A stretch of DNA of 22,335 nt from Synergistetes bacterium JGI 0000079-D21 (lineage in GTDB: Bacteria > Synergistota > Synergistia > Synergistales > 79-D21). Numbering within the stretch: the stretch's first letter is position 1; every line of letters begins with the position of its first letter. A model generated the notes under the pieces. It searched no databases. It was given only the letters and a program-made list of their open reading frames with translations, and was not told the origin of the DNA. The position numbers and the translations under genes were made by a program. Shown here one piece after another: positions 15,177-22,158 of the stretch. The stretch spans positions 13,987-36,321 of the forward strand of contig AQRZ01000053.1 in NCBI GenBank assembly GCA_000402835.1, read 5' to 3'.

Positions 15177-15644
15177 TTAAAACGCGTGGAAACCCTGGAT
15201 ATGTTCGCGCATTTCTTCGTAATTCTTCCTGGCCGTTCCCATATGCCCCTCTTCCATTTCCTTGAGTTCCAAAAACATCTTTCGAGCAGGGCCTTCCGTC
15301 TGTTCGGCCATTTTTCCGTAAAGTTCCGCTGCCCTCATTTCAGAGATAAAGACCGCAGAAGCGATCCGCAGGAGTGAATAGGAGTTCTTGAACTCGTCCG
15401 CCTGGACTTTCAGGGCAGGATCCACGACGAGATTCGGATCGCGTTCGAATTTCTCCCCGTAAAGTTCCGTGTAATAGTTCATCAGCGAATCCCGGTGGCA
15501 GGTTTCCCAATCGGCGATCTTGTTCAATTCTTCTGCGAGGTGAGGTTTGTCCGTGTTGGCCGCCCAGGAACGATAAAACTCGCTGGCCTCGATTTCCGAG
15601 TGAATCGCAAGCTTCAGAGCTTCTTTCATATCGAACGTCGCCAT
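15177..15644 (-). CDS. Ferritin-like diiron protein (rubrerythrin-type four-helix bundle)
   Basis: Predicted cytosolic diiron protein of 155 residues, likely in peroxide or oxygen defence or iron handling in an anaerobe. The metal-ligand pattern of the ferritin-like superfamily is complete: Glu19 in HSEIEASEFY, Glu47-x-x-His50 in DWETCH, Glu102 in SEMRAAELY, and Glu131-x-x-His134 in MEEGHM, spaced as expected for four helices. There is no C-terminal rubredoxin domain and there are no CxxC pairs, so it is not a full rubrerythrin. The start is ATG 15644 with GGGGGG six bases upstream. The frame can be read back to 15,728, but that would begin upstream of the promoter at 15,685 and has no ribosome site. 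It is monocistronic, with its own promoter and terminator. Whether it is a peroxidase or an iron-binding protein cannot be told from sequence. Confidence 0.85.
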   Translation of the reverse strand: MATFDMKEALKLAIHSEIEASEFYRSWAANTDKPHLAEELNKIADWETCHRDSLMNYYTELYGEKFERDPNLVVDPALKVQADEFKNSYSLLRIASAVFISEMRAAELYGKMAEQTEGPARKMFLELKEMEEGHMGTARKNYEEMREHIQGFHAF

Positions 15645-15684
15645 CTTCATCCCCCCAGGAGAAGAATTGTTTAGCTTGTGTTTT

Positions 15685-15693
15685 ATTATATCA
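15685..15693 (-). promoter_or_regulatory. Extended -10 promoter of the ferritin-like gene
   Basis: On the minus strand TGATATAAT, a perfect -10 with an upstream TGn element. The -35 region has no good match. The predicted start near 15,678 leaves a leader of about 35 bases, which supports ATG 15644 as the start codon. Confidence 0.65.
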
Positions 15694-15734
15694 TCTGATT
15701 TTTCATCTAAAACGATCTTCTTCGACAAACTGCC

Positions 15735-15763
15735 TTGCCAATCCTCCTCAAGCCCGTTATAAT
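15735..15763 (+). promoter_or_regulatory. Promoter of tRNA-Val
   Basis: TTGCCA (15735-15740), a 17-base spacer and TATAAT (15758-15763). The expected start is near 15,770, seven bases ahead of the mature tRNA end. It is almost identical in layout to the rpsF promoter. Confidence 0.85.
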
Positions 15764-15776
15764 ACCCTCCGTTCCC

Positions 15777-15851
15777 GGGCGACTAGCTCAGCGGAAGAGC
15801 GCTTCCTTCACACGGAAGAAGTCACAGGTTCGATCCCTGTGTCGCCCACCA
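15777..15851 (+). tRNA. tRNA-Val (anticodon CAC)
   Basis: A complete 75-base cloverleaf. The acceptor stem is GGGCGAC/GTCGCCC, the D arm GCTC/GAGC, the anticodon stem CTTCC/GGAAG with the loop TTCACAC (anticodon CAC at loop positions 3-5, reading GUG valine codons), and the T arm ACAGG/CCTGT with the loop TTCGATC. The 3' end reads A plus CCA, so CCA is encoded. It stands alone between the ferritin-like gene and purA, with its own promoter and terminator. Confidence 0.97.
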
Positions 15852-15861
15852 GAAAAAGGCG

Positions 15862-15894
15862 AGGCGGCGGACCATTCGGCCCGCCGCCTTTTTT
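15862..15894 (+). terminator. Terminator of tRNA-Val, possibly bidirectional
   Basis: Nine-bp stem AGGCGGCGG (15862-15870) and CCGCCGCCT (15881-15889), a ten-base loop, then T residues to 15894. On the minus strand the same hairpin lies 28 bases beyond the purA stop and is followed, after a few bases, by TTTTT, so it may also end the purA operon, less strongly. Confidence 0.88.
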
Positions 15895-15921
15895 CGTCTC
15901 GTATTTCTTGCTCGGGCTTGC

Positions 15922-17208
15922 CTAGAGACCGCAGAGGATCGTCTGCTCCCTTCCGCTTCCGACCCCGATGAGGACAACGGGGACCTTGCAGTTTTCCTCA
16001 ATGAACCGAACGTAATCCCTCGCTTCCGGAGGCAGATCCTCGATGCGCCTGCACTCGGAGATATCCTCGCTCCAGCCCTTTAGGGACTCGTAATGAAGGC
16101 GAATGTCTTCCCTTTCCGGCAACCGTGAAGGGAGGATCTCGTGGCGCTTGCCGTCGATCTCATACCGGGTGCAGACCTTGATTTCTTCCAGGCCGGTCAG
16201 GACATCCAGTTTGGTGAGGGCGATCCCTCCAAGCCCGTTGACCCGGACGGCATACCGCAGGGCGACCATGTCCAGCCAACCGCACCGCCTGGGCCTTCCC
16301 GTCGTGGCGCCGTATTCTCCGCCGGCCTCTCGAAGCCGTTCCCCGATTTCCCCCAGTTCCTCCGTTGGGAAGGGGCCCTCCCCAACTCGGGTGCAATAGG
16401 CCTTCGCGACGCCCAGGACCCGGTCGATCCTGGTAGGTCCGATTCCCGTCCCGATACAGGCTCCTCCGGCGGAGGCGCTTGAGCTCGTCACGAAGGGATA
16501 GGTTCCGTGGTCGATATCCAGAAGCGTTCCCTGGGCTCCTTCAAAAAGGACACCGTTCCCCTTGTCGAGCGCTTCGTTGACGATTGCCGTTCCGTCACCG
16601 ATATAGGGCCGCATCTGCTGCCCCCAGCCCAGAGCTTTCTCCATCAAATCGTCGAAGGGAATCGGTGCCATGTTGAAAATCCGTGTCAGGAGCAGGTTTT
16701 TGATCTCCAGGTTTTCGATGATTTTCCCCCTCAGGGCATCCGGATCCAGGAGGTCTCCGACGCGAATGCCGATCCGGTTGACCTTGTCGGCGTAACAGGG
16801 GCCGATCCCGCGTTTGGTGGTGCCTATCTTCCGCCCCTTGGATCGTCTTTTCTCTTCCGCCTCGTCGATGATTTTATGGTAAGGCATGACTACGTGCGAC
16901 GCCTCCGAAAGGATCAGCCTTGCCTTGTCCTTTCGCTTTTCCCTCAACTCGCCGATCTCCGCCAGGAACTGATCCGGGTCGACAACGACGCCGTTCCCGA
17001 TCACGCAAGTTTTCCCGGGATAGAGCATTCCCGAGGGCAAAAGGTGGAAGACGTGCTTTTCTCCCTCGACAACCACCGTGTGGCCTGCGTTCGCGCCTCC
17101 CTGGTAACGGACAACGACATCCACCCGGTCCGCCAGGGCATCCACAATCCGTCCTTTACCCTCATCGCCCCACTGGGCGCCGATGATGACTTCAGCTTTT
17201 CCCTTCAC
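15922..17208 (-). CDS. purA: Adenylosuccinate synthetase
   Basis: Converts IMP, aspartate and GTP to adenylosuccinate, the first committed step from IMP to AMP. The 428 residues are the usual length. Seen are the GTP-binding loop WGDEGKG with Asp15, GGANAGHTVV with His43, the IMP and active-site segment GTTKRGIGPCYADK, the switch region EGAQGTLLDIDHGTYPFVT, GATTGRPRRCGWLDMVALRY, and a C-terminal part with LTKLDVLTGLEEI. The start is GTG 17208 with AGGAGG nine bases upstream. The GTG overlaps the TGA of the upstream polysaccharide deacetylase gene by four bases (GTGA), pointing to translational coupling. It is the last gene of the envelope operon; a metabolic enzyme at the end of a division and cell-wall cluster is noteworthy. 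Confidence 0.97.
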   Translation of the reverse strand: MKGKAEVIIGAQWGDEGKGRIVDALADRVDVVVRYQGGANAGHTVVVEGEKHVFHLLPSGMLYPGKTCVIGNGVVVDPDQFLAEIGELREKRKDKARLILSEASHVVMPYHKIIDEAEEKRRSKGRKIGTTKRGIGPCYADKVNRIGIRVGDLLDPDALRGKIIENLEIKNLLLTRIFNMAPIPFDDLMEKALGWGQQMRPYIGDGTAIVNEALDKGNGVLFEGAQGTLLDIDHGTYPFVTSSSASAGGACIGTGIGPTRIDRVLGVAKAYCTRVGEGPFPTEELGEIGERLREAGGEYGATTGRPRRCGWLDMVALRYAVRVNGLGGIALTKLDVLTGLEEIKVCTRYEIDGKRHEILPSRLPEREDIRLHYESLKGWSEDISECRRIEDLPPEARDYVRFIEENCKVPVVLIGVGSGREQTILCGL

Positions 17209-18152
17209 TGCGTCATTCCTCCTTGACTTGAACCTGGAGATCGTCGAACGGCTTCAGGCACAGAAATCCATTTTACATCCTCGGGCCTGCTTTCGCTCAG
17301 GGTTTTCAAGAATTTCAGTGTTTCCGGCCGCACGTGGGCAATCACCACGACCGATCCCTGCTTTCTCGCAATCGTGATTGCACGGTCCAAGGCCTTTCTC
17401 ATCGCCGCCGGGCTTGCCTCGTGGTCAAGGAAAACATCGTTTCGTAGGGCGGGAATCTTCATTTCCTGCGCCATCCGGAAGGCGACACTCTTGCCGCTTG
17501 TCCGGCTATCAACGAAGATCAGGCCCATTTCTTTGACCTCAGAAAGCACCGCTTCCATGACTCGCGGTGTCGATGTCGCGCGGGATCCTCGATGGTTATT
17601 GACACCAATCACACCAGGCAGGGATCCTGCTGCCCTTCTGACAAAACTCCGGATGGATTGGGAATCCATTTCAAGATTGACCTGGCACTTCATGCCCGGC
17701 CGATCCACTTCGGCTTCCATGGGAAGATGCAGCATCACGGGAACGCCGTGTTCCTTCGCCAGCTTCAGGGAAGACAGGCTATGGCTCTGGTAGGGGATGA
17801 TGCTCCAAGTCAACGGAACCTTAACATCAAGGAGCTCTTTCGCCGAGGAAAGGGAAAAACCGACATCATCGACGATCAGAACGATTGTGGGCCTGGAATC
17901 TTCTTTCCCGTTCTCGGGCTTCGCTTCGGGGAAAGACTCACTATCTGCAGCGGGCCCGCTCGATTTTTGAAACACCCGGGCTTGTTCCCCGTGTACCGAG
18001 CCAGCTCCCCCCGTGCGCAGTTTCGATGCCCCGATGAGAAGGAGCCCGGCCGCCAGCGCCAGGCCCACAAGTGCCCAAAGGATTAAAGTTCTTTCCCTTT
18101 TCATCTTGGCCTGCCAAGCCATTCCGTTTGAAAGTCCTTGTTTTTCTGTCAT
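17205..18152 (-). CDS. Divergent polysaccharide deacetylase family protein (YibQ-like)
   Basis: Membrane-anchored envelope protein of 315 residues. A basic N-terminus and one membrane helix (about 22-41) lead to a low-complexity linker (45-88) and then the divergent polysaccharide deacetylase domain. Family marks are TIVLIVDDVGFS (89-100), VPLTWSIIPY, LHLPMEAE (141-148), GVNNHRGSRATS (183-194), LIFVDSRTSG and the late IAHVRPETL. The usual NNHMGS motif reads NNHRGS here. The enzyme activity of the family is poorly established; the fold is that of carbohydrate esterase family 4. The order M23 peptidase, ctpA, then this gene is a known neighbourhood in several Gram-negative phyla. ATG 18152 lies 11 bases after ctpA but has only a weak ribosome site; ATG at 18122 or 18104 are alternatives that keep the membrane helix. 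Confidence 0.86.
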   Translation of the reverse strand: MTEKQGLSNGMAWQAKMKRERTLILWALVGLALAAGLLLIGASKLRTGGAGSVHGEQARVFQKSSGPAADSESFPEAKPENGKEDSRPTIVLIVDDVGFSLSSAKELLDVKVPLTWSIIPYQSHSLSSLKLAKEHGVPVMLHLPMEAEVDRPGMKCQVNLEMDSQSIRSFVRRAAGSLPGVIGVNNHRGSRATSTPRVMEAVLSEVKEMGLIFVDSRTSGKSVAFRMAQEMKIPALRNDVFLDHEASPAAMRKALDRAITIARKQGSVVVIAHVRPETLKFLKTLSESRPEDVKWISVPEAVRRSPGSSQGGMTQ

Positions 18153-18163
18153 CCGCGGACTTT

Positions 18164-19354
18164 TCAGCCCTGCTTTTCCGGCTTCTTTTTCAGTTCCTGA
18201 ATGGCTTTCTGCAACTGCACGTCCTTTTTATGATCCCTTTTCGGCTCACCTTCGACCACCAGGTCCGGCTTCAACCCCACGTGATCGATGACGAGCCCGG
18301 AGGGCGTATAGTAACGGGCGATCGTGATAAACATTGCCGAGCCGTCAGAAAGATGGAAAAGGGTCTGCACGGATCCTTTTCCGAAAGTCTTTTTGCCGAC
18401 GATTTTCGCCCTTTTCAGGTCTTTCAGTGCTCCCGAAACGATCTCCGAAGCGCTTGCGCTTCCCTCGTTGACCAAAACCACCACCGGAAGGCGGGTTTGG
18501 GTTCCCTTGGTCGCGTAAATCACCTCGTTTGCCCGTTCGAAACGGCCCTTCATGCCGACAATGACACCACTGTCGACAAACATGTCCACGACCTCGGTCG
18601 CGGCGTTCAACAACCCACCCGGGTTGTTTCTCAAATCCAGGACGATTCCCTTCGCCTTCATCCCGTTCGCCTGGGCGAGAGCCTTCCTCATCTCCTCGGC
18701 GGTCTTCTCGTTGAAAAAACTGAGGCGGATATACACGAGCCCGTCCTCCAGTTTTTCCAGCTTCACTGTTTTCAGGGCGATGTTTTCCCTTTTTAGGTCG
18801 AACTTCAGTAGGCGCTCTTCCTTTTCACGGCGGATCCAGATCGTAACGCTGGTCCCGGCCTGCCCTCGGAGGGCCTTTACAACCCGATCCTGGTCCCACC
18901 CGAAGATGACCTCTTCACCGATTTTGACAATTTCGTCATTTGGCTTGATCCCCGCCCGGTCCGCCGGAGTCCCTTCTATGGGGCTGATCACAAGAGTCCG
19001 GCCGTCTTTCTGCCCGATGTAGATGCCAAGCCCGCCGTATTCACCCTGGACTTCGATTTCTTCTTCCTTCAGCTGGGCAGGATCCAGGAAACGTGTATAG
19101 GGATCGCCCCAAGCCTGAAGGATTCCCCTTACGGCTCCGTAAAGCAGCTTTTTCTCCTCGACTGGCTTATCGCCGTCCACGTGGTAGGTCTCGAGAAGGG
19201 AACGAGTCTGCTTCATGAGCCACAACGCCTGAGCGCTGAACGGGATCACGCTTGTAAGGTCCGTTCCGCTCTCAGCCCTGGCGGTCACCCACACCCCGGT
19301 CAAAAGGATTCCGATCAGGATTCCTACGATCAAGTCACGCGCTCTTTTCCACAT
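18164..19354 (-). CDS. ctpA: Carboxy-terminal processing protease (peptidase S41)
   Basis: Periplasmic serine protease that trims or degrades proteins from their C-terminus. The 396 residues show an N-terminal signal or anchor (IVGILIGILLTGVWVTARA, about 9-27), the WGDPYTRFLDP segment (82-92), a PDZ domain (about 103-180, GGLGIYIG then GTPADRAGIKPNDEI), and the protease domain with DLRNNPGGLLN (240-250), the catalytic Ser301 in NEGSASASE and Lys326 in TFGKGSVQ. The Ser-Lys spacing of 25 is the family norm, so it should be active. A charged Lys-rich tail ends the protein. ATG 19354 is 27 bases after the M23 gene; GAGG lies 12 bases upstream. Known relatives control the amount of peptidoglycan hydrolases, which suits its neighbour. 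Confidence 0.95.
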   Translation of the reverse strand: MWKRARDLIVGILIGILLTGVWVTARAESGTDLTSVIPFSAQALWLMKQTRSLLETYHVDGDKPVEEKKLLYGAVRGILQAWGDPYTRFLDPAQLKEEEIEVQGEYGGLGIYIGQKDGRTLVISPIEGTPADRAGIKPNDEIVKIGEEVIFGWDQDRVVKALRGQAGTSVTIWIRREKEERLLKFDLKRENIALKTVKLEKLEDGLVYIRLSFFNEKTAEEMRKALAQANGMKAKGIVLDLRNNPGGLLNAATEVVDMFVDSGVIVGMKGRFERANEVIYATKGTQTRLPVVVLVNEGSASASEIVSGALKDLKRAKIVGKKTFGKGSVQTLFHLSDGSAMFITIARYYTPSGLVIDHVGLKPDLVVEGEPKRDHKKDVQLQKAIQELKKKPEKQG

Positions 19355-19381
19355 TCCGGATCACATCCTCAGCATTTCGCT

Positions 19382-20578
19382 TTACCGGGCGCGAAGGTAC
19401 GCTCTCGGGTTTTTTGCTACGCCGTTGATCCTCACCTCGAAATGGAGGTGACTCCCCGTCGATATCCCTGTGTTGCCCACTCCTCCGATGATCTGTCCGG
19501 CGGCGACCGACTGACCTTCCGAGACGTCCATTCGGGAAAGATGCCCATAAATGGTCATCAGGTCCCCCCCGTGGTCTATTAAGACGGTCTGTCCATATCC
19601 CCTCATCCAACCAGCGTAAAGGACCTGCCCCGCTGCCACAGAGATGACCGGGGTCCCGATCGGAGCAGCAATGTCAATTCCCGAGTGCATGATCTTTGTA
19701 TTGAACTGAGGGTGAAGGCGCATCCCGAACTCGCTGTTCACCGTTCCAGTCGTGGGCCAGGGAAGGGCCCCCCCTCTATAGGAAGGGAACACTTGACCTG
19801 GAGCCCTTTTTCTCGCCAACCGTCTCTTTTGTTCGAGAAGGCTTCTCACCTTGCTCTCGAGCTCGCGCTGGGCCCTCAACAACTCCTTTACTGCGGCCGC
19901 GTGCAGCTCCTTTTCCCTTTTCACCTGGCTCAGGTAGCGGCTGCTTTTCTCTACCGCCTTGCGGTGTTCGGCCCGTTCAAGCTCGAGCTCGCGTTTCTGT
20001 TCCGACAGGCGTTGCGTCTGGATGGCGAGATCCCGGCGGGATTGCTCCAGGCGCCGGATCCGGTCCATGTATTTCCCATAAATCTCCCGGTCCTGGTCCG
20101 CAATCCTGGATAAGAGGTAGGAACTAACGATCGCCTCGTTGATGGTGCTGGAAGAGAAGAAAAGGTTGAGTTCCGCGATTCCCCCGTATCGATAAATCGC
20201 GTTCATCCTGGCCGCGAGGGCGGCTTTCAAATCCTGGACTTGCCCTTCGGTGTAGGCGATCTCTTTCGTCAATTCGGCGATCCGGATTTCGACCCTTTTT
20301 TGCTTGAGTTGCATGACGTTGATCCGCTGTCCCGTCAATGCGACCTTTTGGTTATACTCCTCGATTCTTGACAGAACGCTCTTTTCCCTGACCCTTGCTT
20401 CGTCGAGCTTCTTACGGTGCATCGTCACCTGTCCCTGCAGCTCCGAAAGACGGGCTTCCTCTTTCCGGATCTGTTCTTCCAGGTCCGAACCGGCTGTCGC
20501 CGCAGCCGAAAGCAAACCCGTGAGGGCGAGGAAGAAGGTACCGGCCAGGATAAGTTTTCTCAACGTCCCGATGCTCAT
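19382..20578 (-). CDS. M23/LytM peptidase with N-terminal coiled coil (EnvC-like)
   Basis: Secreted peptidoglycan hydrolase or hydrolase activator of 398 residues. A signal peptide (LRKLILAGTFFLALTGLLSAAATAG, cleavage near residue 30; this is described in two parts in the protein) leads to a long coiled coil (about 31-255), broken near 130-160 (YRYGGIAELNLFF), as in EnvC and PcsB proteins. The C-terminal LytM domain (about 272-398) keeps every zinc or catalytic residue: His298 and Asp302 in HSGIDIAAP, His346 in GHLS, and His377 and His379 in HLHFEVR. E. coli EnvC, by contrast, lacks these and only activates amidases, so this protein may cut peptide cross-links itself. GGGAGG lies five bases before ATG 20578, and the gene starts 12 bases after ftsX. 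FtsX is the likely partner through the coiled coil. Confidence 0.92.
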   Translation of the reverse strand: MSIGTLRKLILAGTFFLALTGLLSAAATAGSDLEEQIRKEEARLSELQGQVTMHRKKLDEARVREKSVLSRIEEYNQKVALTGQRINVMQLKQKRVEIRIAELTKEIAYTEGQVQDLKAALAARMNAIYRYGGIAELNLFFSSSTINEAIVSSYLLSRIADQDREIYGKYMDRIRRLEQSRRDLAIQTQRLSEQKRELELERAEHRKAVEKSSRYLSQVKREKELHAAAVKELLRAQRELESKVRSLLEQKRRLARKRAPGQVFPSYRGGALPWPTTGTVNSEFGMRLHPQFNTKIMHSGIDIAAPIGTPVISVAAGQVLYAGWMRGYGQTVLIDHGGDLMTIYGHLSRMDVSEGQSVAAGQIIGGVGNTGISTGSHLHFEVRINGVAKNPRAYLRAR

Positions 20579-20590
20579 GGGGGCCTCCCG

Positions 20591-21475
20591 TCACGAAGGT
20601 TTCATCGCTTCGGCAATATGCTTTTCGACCGCCACCCAGCTGCAGAGCCAGCTTAGTGAGATGCCTCCGCCGATGAGAACCAGGGCGAGCTTCAGGTAAA
20701 GCTGGGGGCTGTCGACCAGCTGGATAAAGGGCAGCGTGTTCTGGACGGAAGCCACAAAGGACTTGTACAGCACCCCGAGAACGGCCGAAGCGGCAATTGT
20801 CCCGGTAAGTCCCCAAAAGAGGCCCAGAAGGACAAACGGCAGGGCGACGAAGCCCGGCATGGCACCGACCAGGAGCATCACTTCGATTTCCTGCTTGCGG
20901 GAATAAATGGCAACCCGAATGGTGTTATAGAGCACGAGGGCTCCGGCAAGCCCGGCGAACACCAGCAGGAACAGCGAAAACACCTCGGCAAAGCGGGAAA
21001 GGCGAGCGAGTTTTTCGGCAACCTTGCCGGCATACACGACGTCTTCCACCTCCGGCATCGCGACGAGCTCCCGCGCGATTCCGGATACGCTTGAAGCCTT
21101 GTCCACCCGGACTTCCAGGCTCGCAGGGAGAGGGTTCTCTCCGAGGAGCGTGACCGCGGCGCTCTGGTTTCCGAGGCGGGCTTTCAGAAGCTCAAGCGCC
21201 TGCTCCGGTGAAATCGGCCGCACACCCGTCACGTGGGGCATTTTCTCCACTTTCTTCGCGAGCCCGCCGAGATCGGCCTTTGGCTGCAGGTAGGCCTGGA
21301 CCACCAGTTCACCCTCCACGACGGAGATGACGTGCCGAGTGTTCAGCGCCAGGAGGAAGCTGCAGCCGACAAAGAAAAAAACCACCAGCACGGTCAGGAA
21401 GGTCAAGCCGCTGATGCCAGGACTCCGGCGAATCAAACGCACGGTGTCGCGAACGGCAAAGCTAAAGCTCCTCAT
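20591..21475 (-). CDS. ftsX: Cell division protein FtsX
   Basis: Membrane subunit of the FtsEX ABC-type complex, which relays cytosolic ATP hydrolysis to periplasmic peptidoglycan hydrolases at the septum. The 294 residues are the normal length: a first membrane helix at about 21-44, a periplasmic domain (about 45-155, with VVQAYLQPKAD and SLEVRVDKASSV), then three further helices, including LVLYNTIRVAIYSRKQEIEVMLLVGA, the typical cytoplasmic loop motif of FtsX (given here only as a landmark), and a C-terminal helix. ATG 21475 overlaps the end of ftsE by 14 bases; a GTG at 21505 in the same frame would overlap more and is less likely. It is followed 12 bases later by the M23 gene, its probable effector. 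Confidence 0.94.
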   Translation of the reverse strand: MRSFSFAVRDTVRLIRRSPGISGLTFLTVLVVFFFVGCSFLLALNTRHVISVVEGELVVQAYLQPKADLGGLAKKVEKMPHVTGVRPISPEQALELLKARLGNQSAAVTLLGENPLPASLEVRVDKASSVSGIARELVAMPEVEDVVYAGKVAEKLARLSRFAEVFSLFLLVFAGLAGALVLYNTIRVAIYSRKQEIEVMLLVGAMPGFVALPFVLLGLFWGLTGTIAASAVLGVLYKSFVASVQNTLPFIQLVDSPQLYLKLALVLIGGGISLSWLCSWVAVEKHIAEAMKPS

Positions 21476-22157
21476 CGACTTCGTACCTTCCCCTTTCCTG
21501 GTCACGAACGATCCTGCCCATCTTCAGCTCTACGACCCGCTGCCTGTATGCATCCACAAGGTACCGGTTGTGCGTCGCCATGATCAGGGTCGTTCCCGAG
21601 GCGTTGATCGACAGGAGAAGCTGCATGATTTCTCCTGCCGTCTGCGGATCGAGGTTGCCGGTCGGTTCATCGCAAAGCAGAAGAAGGGGATCGTTGGCAA
21701 TCGATCGGGCAATGGAAACCCTCTGTTGCTCCCCACCCGAAAGTTCCCTTGGGTACAGGAATCGCCGCCTCCACATCCCCACGCAGTCAAGGACTTCTCC
21801 TGCCCTGTCGATTGCCTCCTTCCTGGAAGCTCCAACCGCTTCCAGGACGAAGGCGACGTTTTCCAGGGCAGTGCGGTCTTCGAGAAGCCTGTAGTCCTGG
21901 AAGACCATCCCCACGGCTCTCCGGTATTGGCAAACCCTTGTTCGCCTCAGCTTCCTCAGGTTGTATTCGCCGACGAAAACCTGCCCACGAGTCGGCAGGA
22001 GTTCCCGATTCAGGATCCTCAGGAGGGTCGTCTTTCCTGAACCGGTCGGCCCAACGAGGTACACGAAATCTCCCTTGGGTACGTTCAGGAAAACGTCTTC
22101 CAGGGCGGTAATGTCCTCTCCGAACGTTTTCGTTACACCCGCCATTCGAATTTCCAA
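21462..22157 (-). CDS. ftsE: Cell division ATP-binding protein FtsE
   Basis: Cytosolic ATPase of the FtsEX complex. The 231 residues contain Walker A GPTGSGKTT (36-44), the Q-loop FQDYRLL (Gln87), the ABC signature LSGGEQQR (139-146), Walker B LLLLCDEPTGNLD (158-170) and the switch His196 in ATHNR. The FtsE-type ATPase sequence together with a downstream ftsX leaves little doubt. The start is TTG 22157 with AGGAGG seven bases upstream, inside the last codons of the transketolase gene; the stop of that gene is one base away, so translation is probably coupled. Its 3' end overlaps ftsX. Confidence 0.96.
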   Translation of the reverse strand: MEIRMAGVTKTFGEDITALEDVFLNVPKGDFVYLVGPTGSGKTTLLRILNRELLPTRGQVFVGEYNLRKLRRTRVCQYRRAVGMVFQDYRLLEDRTALENVAFVLEAVGASRKEAIDRAGEVLDCVGMWRRRFLYPRELSGGEQQRVSIARSIANDPLLLLCDEPTGNLDPQTAGEIMQLLLSINASGTTLIMATHNRYLVDAYRQRVVELKMGRIVRDQERGRYEVDEEL

Positions 22158-22158
22158 G

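Noticed and set aside
15645..15728. N-terminal extension of the ferritin-like protein by 28 residues
   Set aside because: It would start upstream of the likely promoter at 15,685-15,693 and lacks a ribosome site.
16507..17226. 239-codon open frame on the plus strand inside purA
   Set aside because: Antisense shadow of purA, which has all its motifs.
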